This document shows positions 21,723 to 31,931 of a stretch of DNA of 64,000 nt, piece after piece. The notes beneath the pieces are model-generated. The model had not been told where the DNA came from. It ran no database searches and worked only from the letters and a program-made list of their open reading frames with translations. Each line of letters opens with the position of its first letter. Positions within the stretch are counted from its first letter, which is position 1. The position numbers and the translations under genes are program-made. Where the stretch lies: positions 103,911,982-103,975,981 of the forward strand of contig CM051457.1 in the NCBI GenBank assembly GCA_028274465.1, given 5' to 3'. The stretch comes from Plantago ovata (lineage: Eukaryota; Streptophyta; Magnoliopsida; Lamiales; Plantaginaceae).

Positions 21723-23048
21723 AAATGAACGAGATTGTCAGACTCGAACAATCAAATGAATTTGTTTAAAAGTCAAAGGGCAACTCACAACTACACAAAA
21801 CATGTAGTGTAGATGTAAGATGACCTCGAGTGTCGATCTCTAGGGACTTAACTAGCTTTAAGTACGATAACTACTAAATAAATTCAATAAACAAATTTAA
21901 CTTAGCTTTACTTAACAATATATGACGAGAGCTGGTCATAGTAATGCTCATTCTAAGCATCGGATTCTAATTATGCATGAAAGTGCTACACGTACTGCTT
22001 TAAAAGTAATTCGAACATATCTTGCTGTGGGAATTGTTTTCACCATATCATACAACTCTCCATTCGGAGAGGATATTGTCTCAAGGTTTCCACCCAAACG
22101 CTCGATCAGAACAAACACCAAAAGATAGGTTTTGACATGTATTTTGAAAGCCTCTTATCTATACTAATACTTGGCTAAGGTTGCCAGGCTGAGTACAAGC
22201 AGTACTAGATAATTGTAAATATTGAAAACGATGATCTTGAATTGTCCTAGTGTTTCTAACACTTTTATACGAAGATAGTTGGCTTAGTCGGATCAACAAT
22301 TCGAATATCACAAATCTACAAGTAAAACATTCAGAAACTCAATCATGCACAATATGAACCCTAGCTACGAATTTACATACTATCACCAACTAGATATTTA
22401 GCTACTCATATAAAAAACGTAGATGAAAACATGGTTGAATTGAAAGATAGAGTGCAAAAAATAGTGAGATACAAAGTTACCACCGAGGGTTGTCAATCTC
22501 TGGTGAATTGCTAAACTCACAAAGATCTAGCAAGGAGATCAATAAATGTCCAAATCTCTACCTTGATGCTCCAAATCGCTAAGAAAAAGTAGTTCTAAGT
22601 CAAAGAAAACTCAGAACAAGCTCTAGGGTTTATGTCGCAAAAGTATGAATGAAGATATGAAAATTCGCAACTTTTATAAAATATATATATCTACCCCGTA
22701 AGGCTCTCAGGCAGACCGCCTGGCACGGGCAGAGAGCTGCCCGTGCTTTTCTTCCTCCAAGTCTTCAACTTTTGGTCTTTGGCACGTCTTTAAGCTCCGA
22801 AACTTGGTCTTTTGGCTTGGAAACACGTCCGGGTACTCCTTGACACACCACGGGTGATCTCGTTGCACCAAAACTTCAATGTTTCGCCATGATTCATATC
22901 CTAAAGTGCGATTTTCACCTAAATCCTGAAAATAACAAATAAAATGGAAACGTGACACTATTCTAATAAAATGCACTAAAATTCATACAAGAGGATAGCT
23001 AAATTGGTGAAAAAGAACCGAATGAAAGTGCAAAAAACACTGTCATCA
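21723..23048 (-). repeat. LTR unit B3
   Basis: This is a full unit whose first bases are changed (AAATGAAC for TGATGAAC), ending CACTGTCATCA. It shares with B4 a deletion of about 20 bp near 22420 and the variant CGAACATATC (22013), so B3 and B4 form a pair distinct from B1/B2. GC palindromes are centred near 22715 and 22734 (the latter GCACGGGCAG-AGAG-CTGCCCGTGC). The spacer AACAATT follows (23049-23055). Confidence 0.82.
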
Positions 23049-23055
23049 AACAATT

Positions 23056-24042
23056 TGATGAACGAGATTGTCAGACTCGAACAATCAAATGAATTTGTTT
23101 AAAAGCCAAAGGGAAACTCACAACTACACAAAACACGTAGTGCAGAGGTAAGATGACCTCGAGTGTCGATCTCTAGGGACTTGACTAGCTTTAACTACGA
23201 TAACTAGTAAATAAATTCAGTAAACAAATTTAACTTAGCTTTACTTAACAATATATGACGAGAGCTGGTGATAGTAATGCTCATTCTAAGCATCGGGTTC
23301 TAATTATGCATGAAAGTGCAACACGTACTGCTTTAAAAGTAATTCGAACATATCTTGCTGTGGGAATTGTTTTCACCATATCAGACAACTCTCCATTCGG
23401 AGAGGATACTGTCTCAAGGTTTCCACCCAAACGCTCGATCAGAACAAACACCAAAAGACATATTTTGACATGTATTTTGAAAGCCTCTTATCTATACCAA
23501 TACTTGGCTAAGGTTGCCAGGCTTAGTACAAGCAGTACTAGATAATTGTAAATATTGAAAACGATGATCTTGAATTGTTCTAGTGTTTCTAACACTTTTA
23601 TACGAAGATAGTTGGCTTAGTCGGATCAACAATTCGAATATCACAAATCTACAAGTAAAAGATTCAGAAACTCAATCATGCACAATATGAACCCTAGCTA
23701 CGAATTTACATACTATCACCAACTAGATATTTAGCTACTCATATAAAAAACGTAGATGAAAACATGGTTGAATTGAAAGATAGAGTGCAAAAAATAGTGA
23801 GATACAAAGTTACCACCGAGGGTTGTCAATCTCCGGTGAATTGCTATATATACTCACAAAGATCTAGCAAGGTGAGATCAATAAATGTCCAAATCTCTAC
23901 CTTGATGCTCCAAATCGCTAAGAAAAAGTAGTTCTAAGTCAAAGAAAACCCAGAACAAGCTCTAAGGTTTATGTCGCAAAAGTATGAATGAAGATATGAA
24001 AATTCGCAACTTTTATAAAATATATATATCTGCCCCTGTAAG
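23056..24042 (-). repeat. LTR unit B4, truncated
   Basis: It begins TGATGAACGAGATTGTCAGA and runs to the AT-rich TATA region (about 24020). At about 24042-24046 it passes without a gap into ORF2 coding sequence. The palindrome cluster and the rest of the unit are missing, so it was cut and joined by a deletion or recombination. Confidence 0.78.
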
Positions 24043-25298
24043 GCTTCCTGCTGACGGTCCAAGAGCATCTGCTGCTGCAAAATGAGCTGTCTCTCATTCC
24101 GGCGATGCTCCTCAGCGAGTTCCCAATCACGGTTGCGCTGGGCAACATAACCATCAAGAGTATGCTGCAAACCCTGGACAGTGGTGGTCAGAGTTGTAAC
24201 ATTCGCATCAAACCCACAGAATCTGTCATCAAAGTAGGTCTGTAGCTCAGTAAAATCAAATCCCATGGAACCACATGCTACTTGCGGTGGCTGCTGTGAC
24301 CCACTTGGAGCGGCAGTGTCGGGAATACGGTCTCTATCATCGGTCTCCATGTCATCGTCATCACTCGCAGGGGGTGAGGGAGATGGAGATCTAGCTGCTG
24401 CATCATCAACGGCGACATCCGAAGGTACATTCTGACGGAACCTATGTTCCTGCTCATTGATAGATGCTGGAGTCAAGACCGAGGTGACGGAGCCCGACTC
24501 ATCAATACCTTCAACCCCGTGGTACTTGCAGTAGGCAGTGATCAAGCATGGAAAAATAAATGGTTTCTTCTTTTTGTTCCAATGCCTATGGTACTCCTCA
24601 CAGATAATGCTGCCAATATCGATACGGTGCCTACCCAATAGACAGTAGATGAGCTCTGCATACCAAGGCTGAATGGAAGTATCATTAGTCCTAGGAATGA
24701 GGTTGGCCATAATCAACTTCATAGCCGTCCTAGCCTCAAGATTGAGGTCCTTCCTCTCCAGTCTCTCCGGTCTAGCATCAAATGGGTACACATGCCCCTT
24801 GTGGAAAATCACCTCTGTGACTCTCTCGTCAATCACCCGGCCCCCTCTCGAGTACTTATATGCATGCGCGCTCCCAGTAAACTCCTGTTCCCCGAAGTGG
24901 ATAAAGTCAGAAATCGACTGAGGAGTCCATGGCACTATTGTGTTCCATACTGGAATGCCCCCCATGTCTGCACGGTCCGTGTATCCTACATAGAACTCAT
25001 GGAGTAGCGATACACCGTACCCATTGAACCGGTTGGAAGTGTACCACTTCTAGTTCCTTTTGCCCTCCAAGCTATATAGCATTCGACAGGTCGGTGTATG
25101 AGCATAACTTGTTAGGGTCTGAATTTTACGGTCACGGACGATCATGCGGGGCTTAATGGAAGCTTCCTCCTCAAGATCCAGTCGAATAGAAACTGCTTGG
25201 AGTGATGGTTCATAAGCTTTATTGGCTTGTGAGCTCGAGGCTGCTCCCTTTCCCTTCTTGCTCTTGGATGTGCCCGTTTTCTTCTTGTCACGACCCAT
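24043..25298 (-). pseudogene. Second ORF2 copy, 3' end fused to LTR unit B4
   Basis: It starts ATG 25298 (MGRDKKKTGTSKSKKGKGAA) and is homologous along its length to ORF2 of element A: WYTSNRFNGYGVSLLHEFYVG, PWTPQSISDFIHFGEQEF, KPFIFPCLITAYCKYHGVEG, then an acidic/proline-rich linker and a glutamine-rich tail. A TAG at about 25052-25050 stands where copy 1 has Trp (RNWAWY). Otherwise the frame is open to the point where QQEAL meets LTR sequence. Divergence from copy 1 is large, so this is a different subfamily. Its 5' leader holds an intron that copy 1 lacks (next entry). No gag or LTR is attached upstream. Confidence 0.7.
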
Positions 25299-25303
25299 GG
25301 TAC

Positions 25304-25990
25304 CTGAAACGCAGCAATGAGTGTCTTGTACTTCAACAAACACGCTATGCTAATGCAAATGTAAAGTGTGCAAGTAATCGAGTGTCAACTTTGATTAATT
25401 CTACTCTCTTAACCCTATGTCTAGTGTAGCTAACCTATGTCAAGAACAATCATGCAATTCATCACAACCAAATGTCATGCTAAACAACGATTAACCTCAA
25501 ATTCATATGCAACATACATATCATAGGGTAGAAATCACCAAATACTCATAATCTATCCAATCAAGTGTTCTACCAAGTGGTCAATAATCGTCATATCAAT
25601 TTGCTCAAATTTAATGAGGAATGAAAGAATCAAAACAATGCAACCAAGACTTAGAAATCCTAATTGAGCAAAACCCCCAATTCAACAATCCCAACAAAAT
25701 TAAGCATCCAATTGATAGAGAAATAAGTTAATAATCACACAAACAAGCAACTCATACAACATATAAGCTCAATTGAAGCAAAAATCAAGAAACCCCCAAA
25801 ATTAAAAAATTAGGGTTCTTGAGAGGTTACCTCAAATCTGGAAATCTGATGAAGTATGAAAAGATTTGTTCGGATGAAAATGAAGAGCACGTTATGGGCT
25901 TCGATTCAAGCTAAAGAACGCTATATTTGATGAAGAATTGGAAGAATTATGGAAGAGAGAAGGATTTTGATGATTTTCTATATATATTTA
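25304..25990 (-). other. 5' leader, leader intron and TATA region of ORF2 copy 2
   Basis: On the minus strand the leader contains GTTCTTTAGCTT, TCGAAGCCCAT, ACGTGCTC and ATCCGAACAAAT, also found just upstream of ORF2 copy 1 (17460-17560). It ends AGATTTGAG followed by GTAACC (donor, 25830). The acceptor TTTCAG ends at 25304, six bases before ATG. The 527-bp intron is AT-rich. Copy 1 has GGATTTGAG joined directly to GAATC-ATG. A TATA-like CTTTAAATATATATAG lies near 25972-25990. Confidence 0.6.
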
Positions 25991-26148
25991 AAGTAATATA
26001 ATAAACATGTTGATTCAATCAATTGATTGACCTACCAATCAATTTTAATCCGTTGATCTTGGTTATCCAATTTTAATCTGGTGGGTACATGTGTCATTAG
26101 TTAATTAAAAGATGTAGGGTTCGAATACTGTTGGCGTGATTTTTCTCC
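25991..26148. other. Flanking sequence with no gene
   Basis: AT-rich sequence. It includes GGGTTCGAATACTGTTGGCG at 26117, similar to a unit that recurs on the far side of the non-LTR element (28820-28910). Confidence 0.5.
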
Positions 26149-26172
26149 ATTATTATTATTATTATTATTATA
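26149..26172. repeat. ATT microsatellite, left side of non-LTR element
   Basis: About eight ATT units. On the minus strand this is a TAA repeat that directly follows the short 3' untranslated region of the reverse-transcriptase element, as a microsatellite tail would. Confidence 0.7.
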
Positions 26173-28763
26173 TAACTAGAGTGTTATTATTCACACAAAA
26201 TTGGAAGGGAGTCAGGAGACAATCTGAGCACCCACCCCTTTCTGTATACAAAAGCTAAGTCTAGAAAAAAGGAAAACACCACTCCTAACATCATTGGAAT
26301 GGCTAACACACAAGCGCTTAAGGCGCGAAAAAGTAGCCAGGGCCTCCTCATCAAGCTCCCCAAAGGTGGAGAAGGCAAACGGGATGAAAGAGTAGTCGTG
26401 CTCTGCACACTTAGAAGAATACTTGCGCTTCTTCTTCTGAACGGCAGACTGCAACGCAGCGCCAGGAACCCAAGAATCCAAACCCCCACCAGCAAAAGGA
26501 GAGACACCCGTAACATCCAAGCAGGCGTCCCGACCTTGGGACCAATTGTATAATAACAAATCTGCCGGCGAAGGTCCCGTCCATCATCTGAGAGGAACCC
26601 CATAGGGGCCTCTTTTCGCACAGCCACTCCAACCCTTGAACAGATGTCAGCCAAGGTATCACGCACAAGGTTGTGCCGGAACTTCACCCCCACCTCACTA
26701 GAACAATGGACAGCGTGGTCACCCCACTGGTCCATCTGTCGCACACGACAACTCGAACAAAAGGAGCCATCGGGGAACAAAGGGACTGCAAGGCGATAAC
26801 ATAACACAGCACGGAACTGACGCGGGTTCATCCGTTGTCCCAACCCATCAATAGGAATGGTGAGTAAGTAATCCTGCGCATGAGGCGCACGTACACAACT
26901 AAGAAGAGCCTGCTGCCGATGACTCAGCCCAAACCGAGACGTCAGATGTTCATCAATGACACCAAAATAACTCTTTGCCAAAGACTTCATAAACTGGGGG
27001 GCAGGAGAGCTAGAAGTAACAGAGAGGACATCAACACCACAAAAGGTCGTGAAACTGTCAAGAGCAAACTGATAGGTAGGGCCAGAAGAAGAAACCCCGG
27101 ACCTCAACAAAATCCGATCCTGCAAAGAGCTGGACTGCAATCGAGAAGCGAGAAAAGCATACTGACTGACATCCTCCGCATACAGGACCCCCAGACCTCC
27201 AAGTCTGATGGGAAGAGTGGCAAGCCGCCACTGCCAATCCCCGAAACCAGGCCCTGAACCTGTAACAATCAACTCCAAGGAAGTACGCAAGGCCTGATCA
27301 AACTGGGCTAGAGCATCACCACAAGCCAACGGAGGGCAGGTCCTCAAAGCATAAGTTAGCTTCGCCACCCCCGCACAATTGCGAAGAAGAAGAAGCTCAC
27401 CCTGGGGATCATCGAGCTTGCGGATAGCCTCCAACAAAGAGATGGTCTTGGACACCCGGCGCGCAACTAAATCAAGGCCAAAACCAGAATCCGCACTAAC
27501 AGAGCCCCCAAGGAGCTTGACGCCCCGAAGCGGACGAGAGATAGAAGTAGGGAAAAGGCCAGCTACCCTTCCACGAGGGTCCTCCACAGGCCAAAAAAGC
27601 TCAGTCTTATCGACATTCAGATGCAACCCACAAGCTGGTCCATCAGCACGGATAATATCGAGCGCCTTGGCAACCATAAGAGTGTCACCAATGATAGTGC
27701 CGTCATCAAGATACCAAGCCTGTAGAGAAAGCTCACATGACTGATGAATAGCGTGGACCAACGGATGCAAAACCAACGAGAACAACAAAGGACCCAAAGG
27801 ATCCCCTTGCTGAACCCCCTGACACGACCGAAGAACCGAGTCCCCATAATAAAGCCGAGCGGGCCGAGAATAACAGAACTCAACCCAAGGTGAAATGGCC
27901 GGACACCTCAACCGAGTCTCCCGAAGAATGGAACTCCTGTCAACCAAGTTAAATGCATTCTGAAAATCCACCAAAAGCATAGAGAGCCCGACCTCGTCTC
28001 CTCTAGCCTCCACAAACCTGTTGACTGAATGGAGGACAGCCTCACACCCACCCGAGACCCCAACACCAAACTGAAAATCCTGTAAGTACGAGGTCACCAA
28101 GTTCCCAACAGAGGAAGAGGCCACCTTAGAAACCAGACTCCGCCAAATAGTACCCACAGCAATGGGTCGAACACCCCCCCCAGGCTTAACGAGAGGGGTC
28201 AAAGGGGCACTGGCAACAAACTCCCCCAGCAGGCTCGGACACTTACCCAAAAGGAAAAGATTAACAACCCCAGTGATAGACGCTAACAGGCCATCAGAGA
28301 CCGCAGTAGCAGCCCCCCCTAAAACATCCAACAAATGTTGGGCTCTGAGACCATCACGACCGCAGGAGGTACCTTTGGGGAAGCTCCGGATCCTATTCAA
28401 CACAAGGTCCTTCTGTACTGACAAAGCGTCCTCCTCAAGCAAAGAATGAGGTACCACCGGCGGTGGGGCGAATGGGTGCTTAGATTCCAACTCAGCCAAG
28501 GTGCCAGCGGTAGCAGGGGCAACCCCAGAAGAGGTGCCCGTCACCCAGCTTGCGCAGACACTGGGATAAATTAGCCTCCTCAGACTCAAGAGGCTCTGAA
28601 AACCCCCGAGGAGGCAAATAAATAGCAGATAAACGGTCCCTCACCAACCCCAAACGGTCGCCAGGTTCTCTCCAGCGTGCAATGGCATTAGAAATGCCCT
28701 CAACTTAGGAGGAATGCATTTAACCGTCCGCAAAGGCAGCGAAAAGACACGGTCAAGGAGGTC
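26173..28763 (-). mobile_element. Non-LTR retrotransposon-like element with RT and restriction-like endonuclease, 5' truncated
   Basis: A minus-strand coding region fills almost the whole stretch. It lies between ATT/TAA microsatellites of about 24 and 46 bp. No LTRs are present. The higher G+C of the segment contrasts with the AT-rich flanks. RT before a C-terminal zinc finger and a PD-(D/E)XK-like core is the order of R2/R4-like elements. The family is found in many plant genomes as predicted 'reverse transcriptase' proteins; an origin as a mobile element is inferred from decay and flanks. Confidence 0.6.
26212..28763 (-). pseudogene. RT / restriction-like endonuclease protein, frameshifted
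   Basis: The longest open part runs from 28589 to about 26570. RT motifs include GTSCGRDGLRAQHL, SMLLVDFQNAFNLVD, CQGVQQGDPLGPLLFSLVL and the catalytic AWYLDDGTIIGD, followed by a thumb-like region. A Cys/His cluster (FCSSCRVRQMDQWGDHAVHC) precedes an endonuclease-like core. That core (PADLLLYNWSQGRDACLDVT, then AVQKKKRKY) is read in another frame, because one base seems lost near 26568. The correct C-terminus then runs to a stop near 26212. N-terminal coding traces (FSLPLRTVKCIPPKLR) reach 28763 with a deletion and a frame change near 28550-28690. It is non-functional as it stands. Confidence 0.75.
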
Positions 28764-28765
28764 AA

Positions 28766-28811
<46 letters not shown>
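28764..28811. repeat. ATT microsatellite, right side of non-LTR element
   Basis: About 15 ATT units directly at the 5' limit of the reverse-transcriptase coding traces. With 26149-26172 it brackets the element. Confidence 0.85.
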
Positions 28812-28912
28812 GAAGGTGTTTGGTTCGAATCATGTTGACGTGATTTTTCTCAATTATTTGTATCATTATTTTAGTTGAAGGTGTTGGGTTCGAATCTTAT
28901 TGACGTAATTTT
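28812..28912. repeat. Short tandem units with tRNA B-box-like motif
   Basis: Two units of about 60 bp start GAAGGTGT and contain TGGTTCGAATC and GGGTTCGAATC followed by TTGACGT and T-runs (28812-28874 and 28875-28912 onward). A third, similar unit lies at 26112-26148. GGTTCGAATC fits the RNA polymerase III B box. They may be SINE 3' parts; no A box was found. Confidence 0.4.
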
Positions 28913-29633
28913 TTTCTTTTTTATTTATTATCTTCTTAAATTTTTACTTTTTAACATAAAGTTGTATGACGTATTATACTTAATTTTAAAATATAACCAT
29001 GATATGTTCTTTTAAAAAAAAGACATACTTCCTCCGTCCAATAATAAATGTAACACTTGATTTTGTTGACTTTGTCGATGATCATTTTGACCTTAAATTA
29101 TTCTTAAATCATACGATAAAAATAACTAAAAACATCATATTATGAAACTAGAATGTTTATATGAAGCACCTAACAATATATTCAACCGATGAAAAATAAC
29201 AAATTAACATGCGAAAAAGATGCATTGCAGATTTTGAAGTTGAATGTTTCCAAAGTTTAGAGATGTATCTGATGGTTATTAACTCATCGGAAGAATACTT
29301 TTTGTATGTCTAATATAGTTCAATTCAAAACTATTAATTGCATAACTACAAAAACTATATACATTTATAGCACACCATTTATATTAAGTTTAATTACTCA
29401 ATTAGTTATTTTTTTATTACGTTTGAAGTCATTATGTGAAAATTATATATTCTCTCCATTTATTTCAATATACTTAATAACACAATAATGTTTTACAAGA
29501 TTACACTTCACCCGCTCCGTTTCCTAGTATATATAAATAATGGACCTCAACAGATTTTGACACATTATAATCAAAATAAAACTGAAATCCTAATACAGAT
29601 TATGACGTCATTTAAAATTAATAATCAAAATAT
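28913..29633. other. AT-rich intergenic DNA, one MITE-like end
   Basis: No gene seen. TACTTCCTCCGTCCAATAAT at about 29027 looks like one terminus of a Stowaway-type MITE, but no matching right end was found. Confidence 0.4.
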
Positions 29634-30133
29634 TAATATTATATTATTAGTTACTAGATTAGTTGTTAAAATTAAGCAAGATTATTATAGTTAAGAACTA
29701 TTTAAACACTAATTAGTAAAAAACTTTACATGTATCACTAATTAATTGGTAAGAAACTATTAGTAGGATCATTACCAATTTCCAATTTGTAATTAACCCA
29801 ATCTCAATTTATGGAAAAACTGAAATCCTAATCAAAATCGATTTAGAAATCATCATCATCATCCATCTATAAAATACGATTGATTGTTTTATATAGTACC
29901 AATTTCGTTCAGTAAAAAACTAAAACAAAGAAAAGTTACTCTTCTCTATTTTCTTTAATTCTCTGTTTCTGTATAATCATCATGGCGGAGGAGATGACGA
30001 TGATGTTTCACAAACCTGATTTTGCTTACGCCCAGTTCACCATTGGGATGGTCAAGAGACGATTTCGCCATGACCCTGATAAGTTCAACAGGTTCAGCGC
30101 TCTGATTCGCAATCACGCACAACTTCAACAAGA
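29634..30133 (+). repeat. Segmental duplicate of PAH gene promoter and 5' coding end
   Basis: The segment is nearly identical to 34470-34953: promoter region, 5' leader and the first 49 or so codons. The main difference is an extra ATC repeat run near 29849. Homology starts at ATATTATATTATTAG and stops in ACTTCAACA, after which this copy continues into AGAAAAACAAAC and the other into CCAAAACAAT. Confidence 0.85.
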
Positions 30134-30176
30134 AAAACAAACAAGCAACAATTTCAATAATGTAGATATTACATGA
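29982..30176 (+). pseudogene. Truncated 5' fragment of PAH-domain (SIN3-like) gene
   Basis: ATG 29982 opens MAEEMTMMFHKPDFAYAQFT, identical to the start of the copy at 34804. After about 50 residues (the first helices of PAH1) the frame leaves the gene at 30133 and ends 14 codons later in unrelated sequence. The promoter is duplicated too, so it could still be transcribed. Confidence 0.8.
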
Positions 30177-31931
30177 AGGCAATGCACAATACTCAATAAT
30201 ACTCAAACATGCATAAAATAGAACCAAGGCCTAATAAGGAGTAAACATGGAGACATTTGAATTTCTAGAGCCATAGTTATAACAAGAACAAGAAAACGTA
30301 ATCAACTGAAGAAGATGCAAACTGATTGATAAACCAATCCATGAAACAAATAGCAAGCGCAAAAGCTATAAACAAAAACAAGCCAAAGGATACGGATCAG
30401 TACTACTAGTTCAGGAAAATATATTAACAAGATCTATATCTAGACTTACAAGTAGCTAATGCATAAACAAGAGTGCTAGTGTTTTAGGTACTTACAGAAG
30501 CTATTTTATATACACCAGGTCTAAAGACGATGGACAATCTAAGAAAGCTACAAGTAACAAGTCTTTCTATACTAGCTGCAGATCATTGTTGACTCCAACA
30601 AGATTCAATAATTGTTCATTTGATCATGAAGGAAAACAAGAAAGAGCACAACTTAATCTATGCATGCATATAAGCTTGATATACTTCACATCACTGTAAT
30701 CACAACTAACAACACATGAGAGATGATAGAACTCGAACAGAAGAGTAAGATCAAATGCCAACCAACACATGTTGACAACAATAAGTTCATATAACTAGAA
30801 ACAGAACACAACGTAAGTCATCTACATGATAATACTTGATCATGCTCATTAACTGGAACCGGCATCTAGATATTTTGTAACAACTAACAAGTCAAATGGT
30901 GCTACTGATATTACTCAAACAAGTATGACAAATCGAAATGCTTAATTAATTAAACACTTAGTCCAGAAAACAAGCTACTGAACAAACAATTAGATGTGAT
31001 GAACAGAGAAGTCTAATCATATTGATAACTAGTAATTATCATTCTAACTAGAAACGGCAAAGTAAGCAACTCAACTCACAAAAACCATCACATGATTAGG
31101 CCCTTAATTAATGGTAGGTGACCAAATAACATCTAAATTGTTAGATTTATAAAAAATGAAACCCATTTAAGCAATGTACTCAAACTGACAGGAAGCAACC
31201 TTTAAGGGCTTATAGATTCTTGAGACATAAATTATACTCCTACTAATTATAGATTCTTGAGACAACTCCCAAGAACGATGGAACTTTAACCAACCCCAAA
31301 TCTATAACAATTTTAACCATAAACAACTACATAATAAAACATACACTATTAATACAAATTGTAAAAAATAAAAAATAATGAAAGTTAGGGTTAGAATTAG
31401 TACCTTCGATTTGGTAAACAATAACCAATAAAATCATATCATGAATTGTTTGTCCACCCAACTTCTTTGTCAAACGAGCTTCGATTAGACACAAAGAACA
31501 CAAAAAATGATGGAGTTTTGATACATATATGGAAAAGGGGAAATGGAGATAAGAGGAGAAGAAAGAAGAAGGGGCGAGAAGAAGAAGAAGCTCTCTGTAT
31601 ATATATCCCCAAGCGACGGATGAACTCATCCGTCGCTAATGAACTCATCCGTCGCTATGCCCAAAATAAAATATTATTTTCCTTTTCTTTTTTTCTTTTT
31701 TTCCTTTTTTAATTAACAGTCAACGAAAGGGAGACGGATGATTTTATCTGTCCCTACTTTACCGACGGATAAGACCATCTGTCGCTATCTACTAGCCGGT
31801 TTAAGGACGAACTGAACTTAGAGCGCAGTTCGTCAATATCCGTCGCTAAATTTAGCAATCCTTCGCTATGTAGCGACGGATAGGCATCCGTCGCTACCCA
31901 TCCGTCACTAAACTGCTGTTTTCTTGTAGTG
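30134..31931 (-). mobile_element. CACTA transposon remnant (right end only)
   Basis: The right terminus at 31931 reads, in reverse, CACTACAAGAAAACAGC, and about 300 bp of subterminal DNA carry many copies of TAGCGACGGAT in both orientations. The last 600 bp parallel the right end of the complete CACTA element at 60179-63635. That includes a conserved hairpin GACGAACTG...CAGTTCGTC and a purine-rich leader (31520-31600). The left terminus is not found. The left limit at 30134 is where the gene fragment stops and is uncertain. No transposase is seen. Confidence 0.65.

Noticed and set aside
26880..28449. Long + strand open frames across the non-LTR element
   Set aside because: They are antisense shadows of the reverse-transcriptase frame in a GC-rich segment; residue content is Arg/Pro-rich without motifs.
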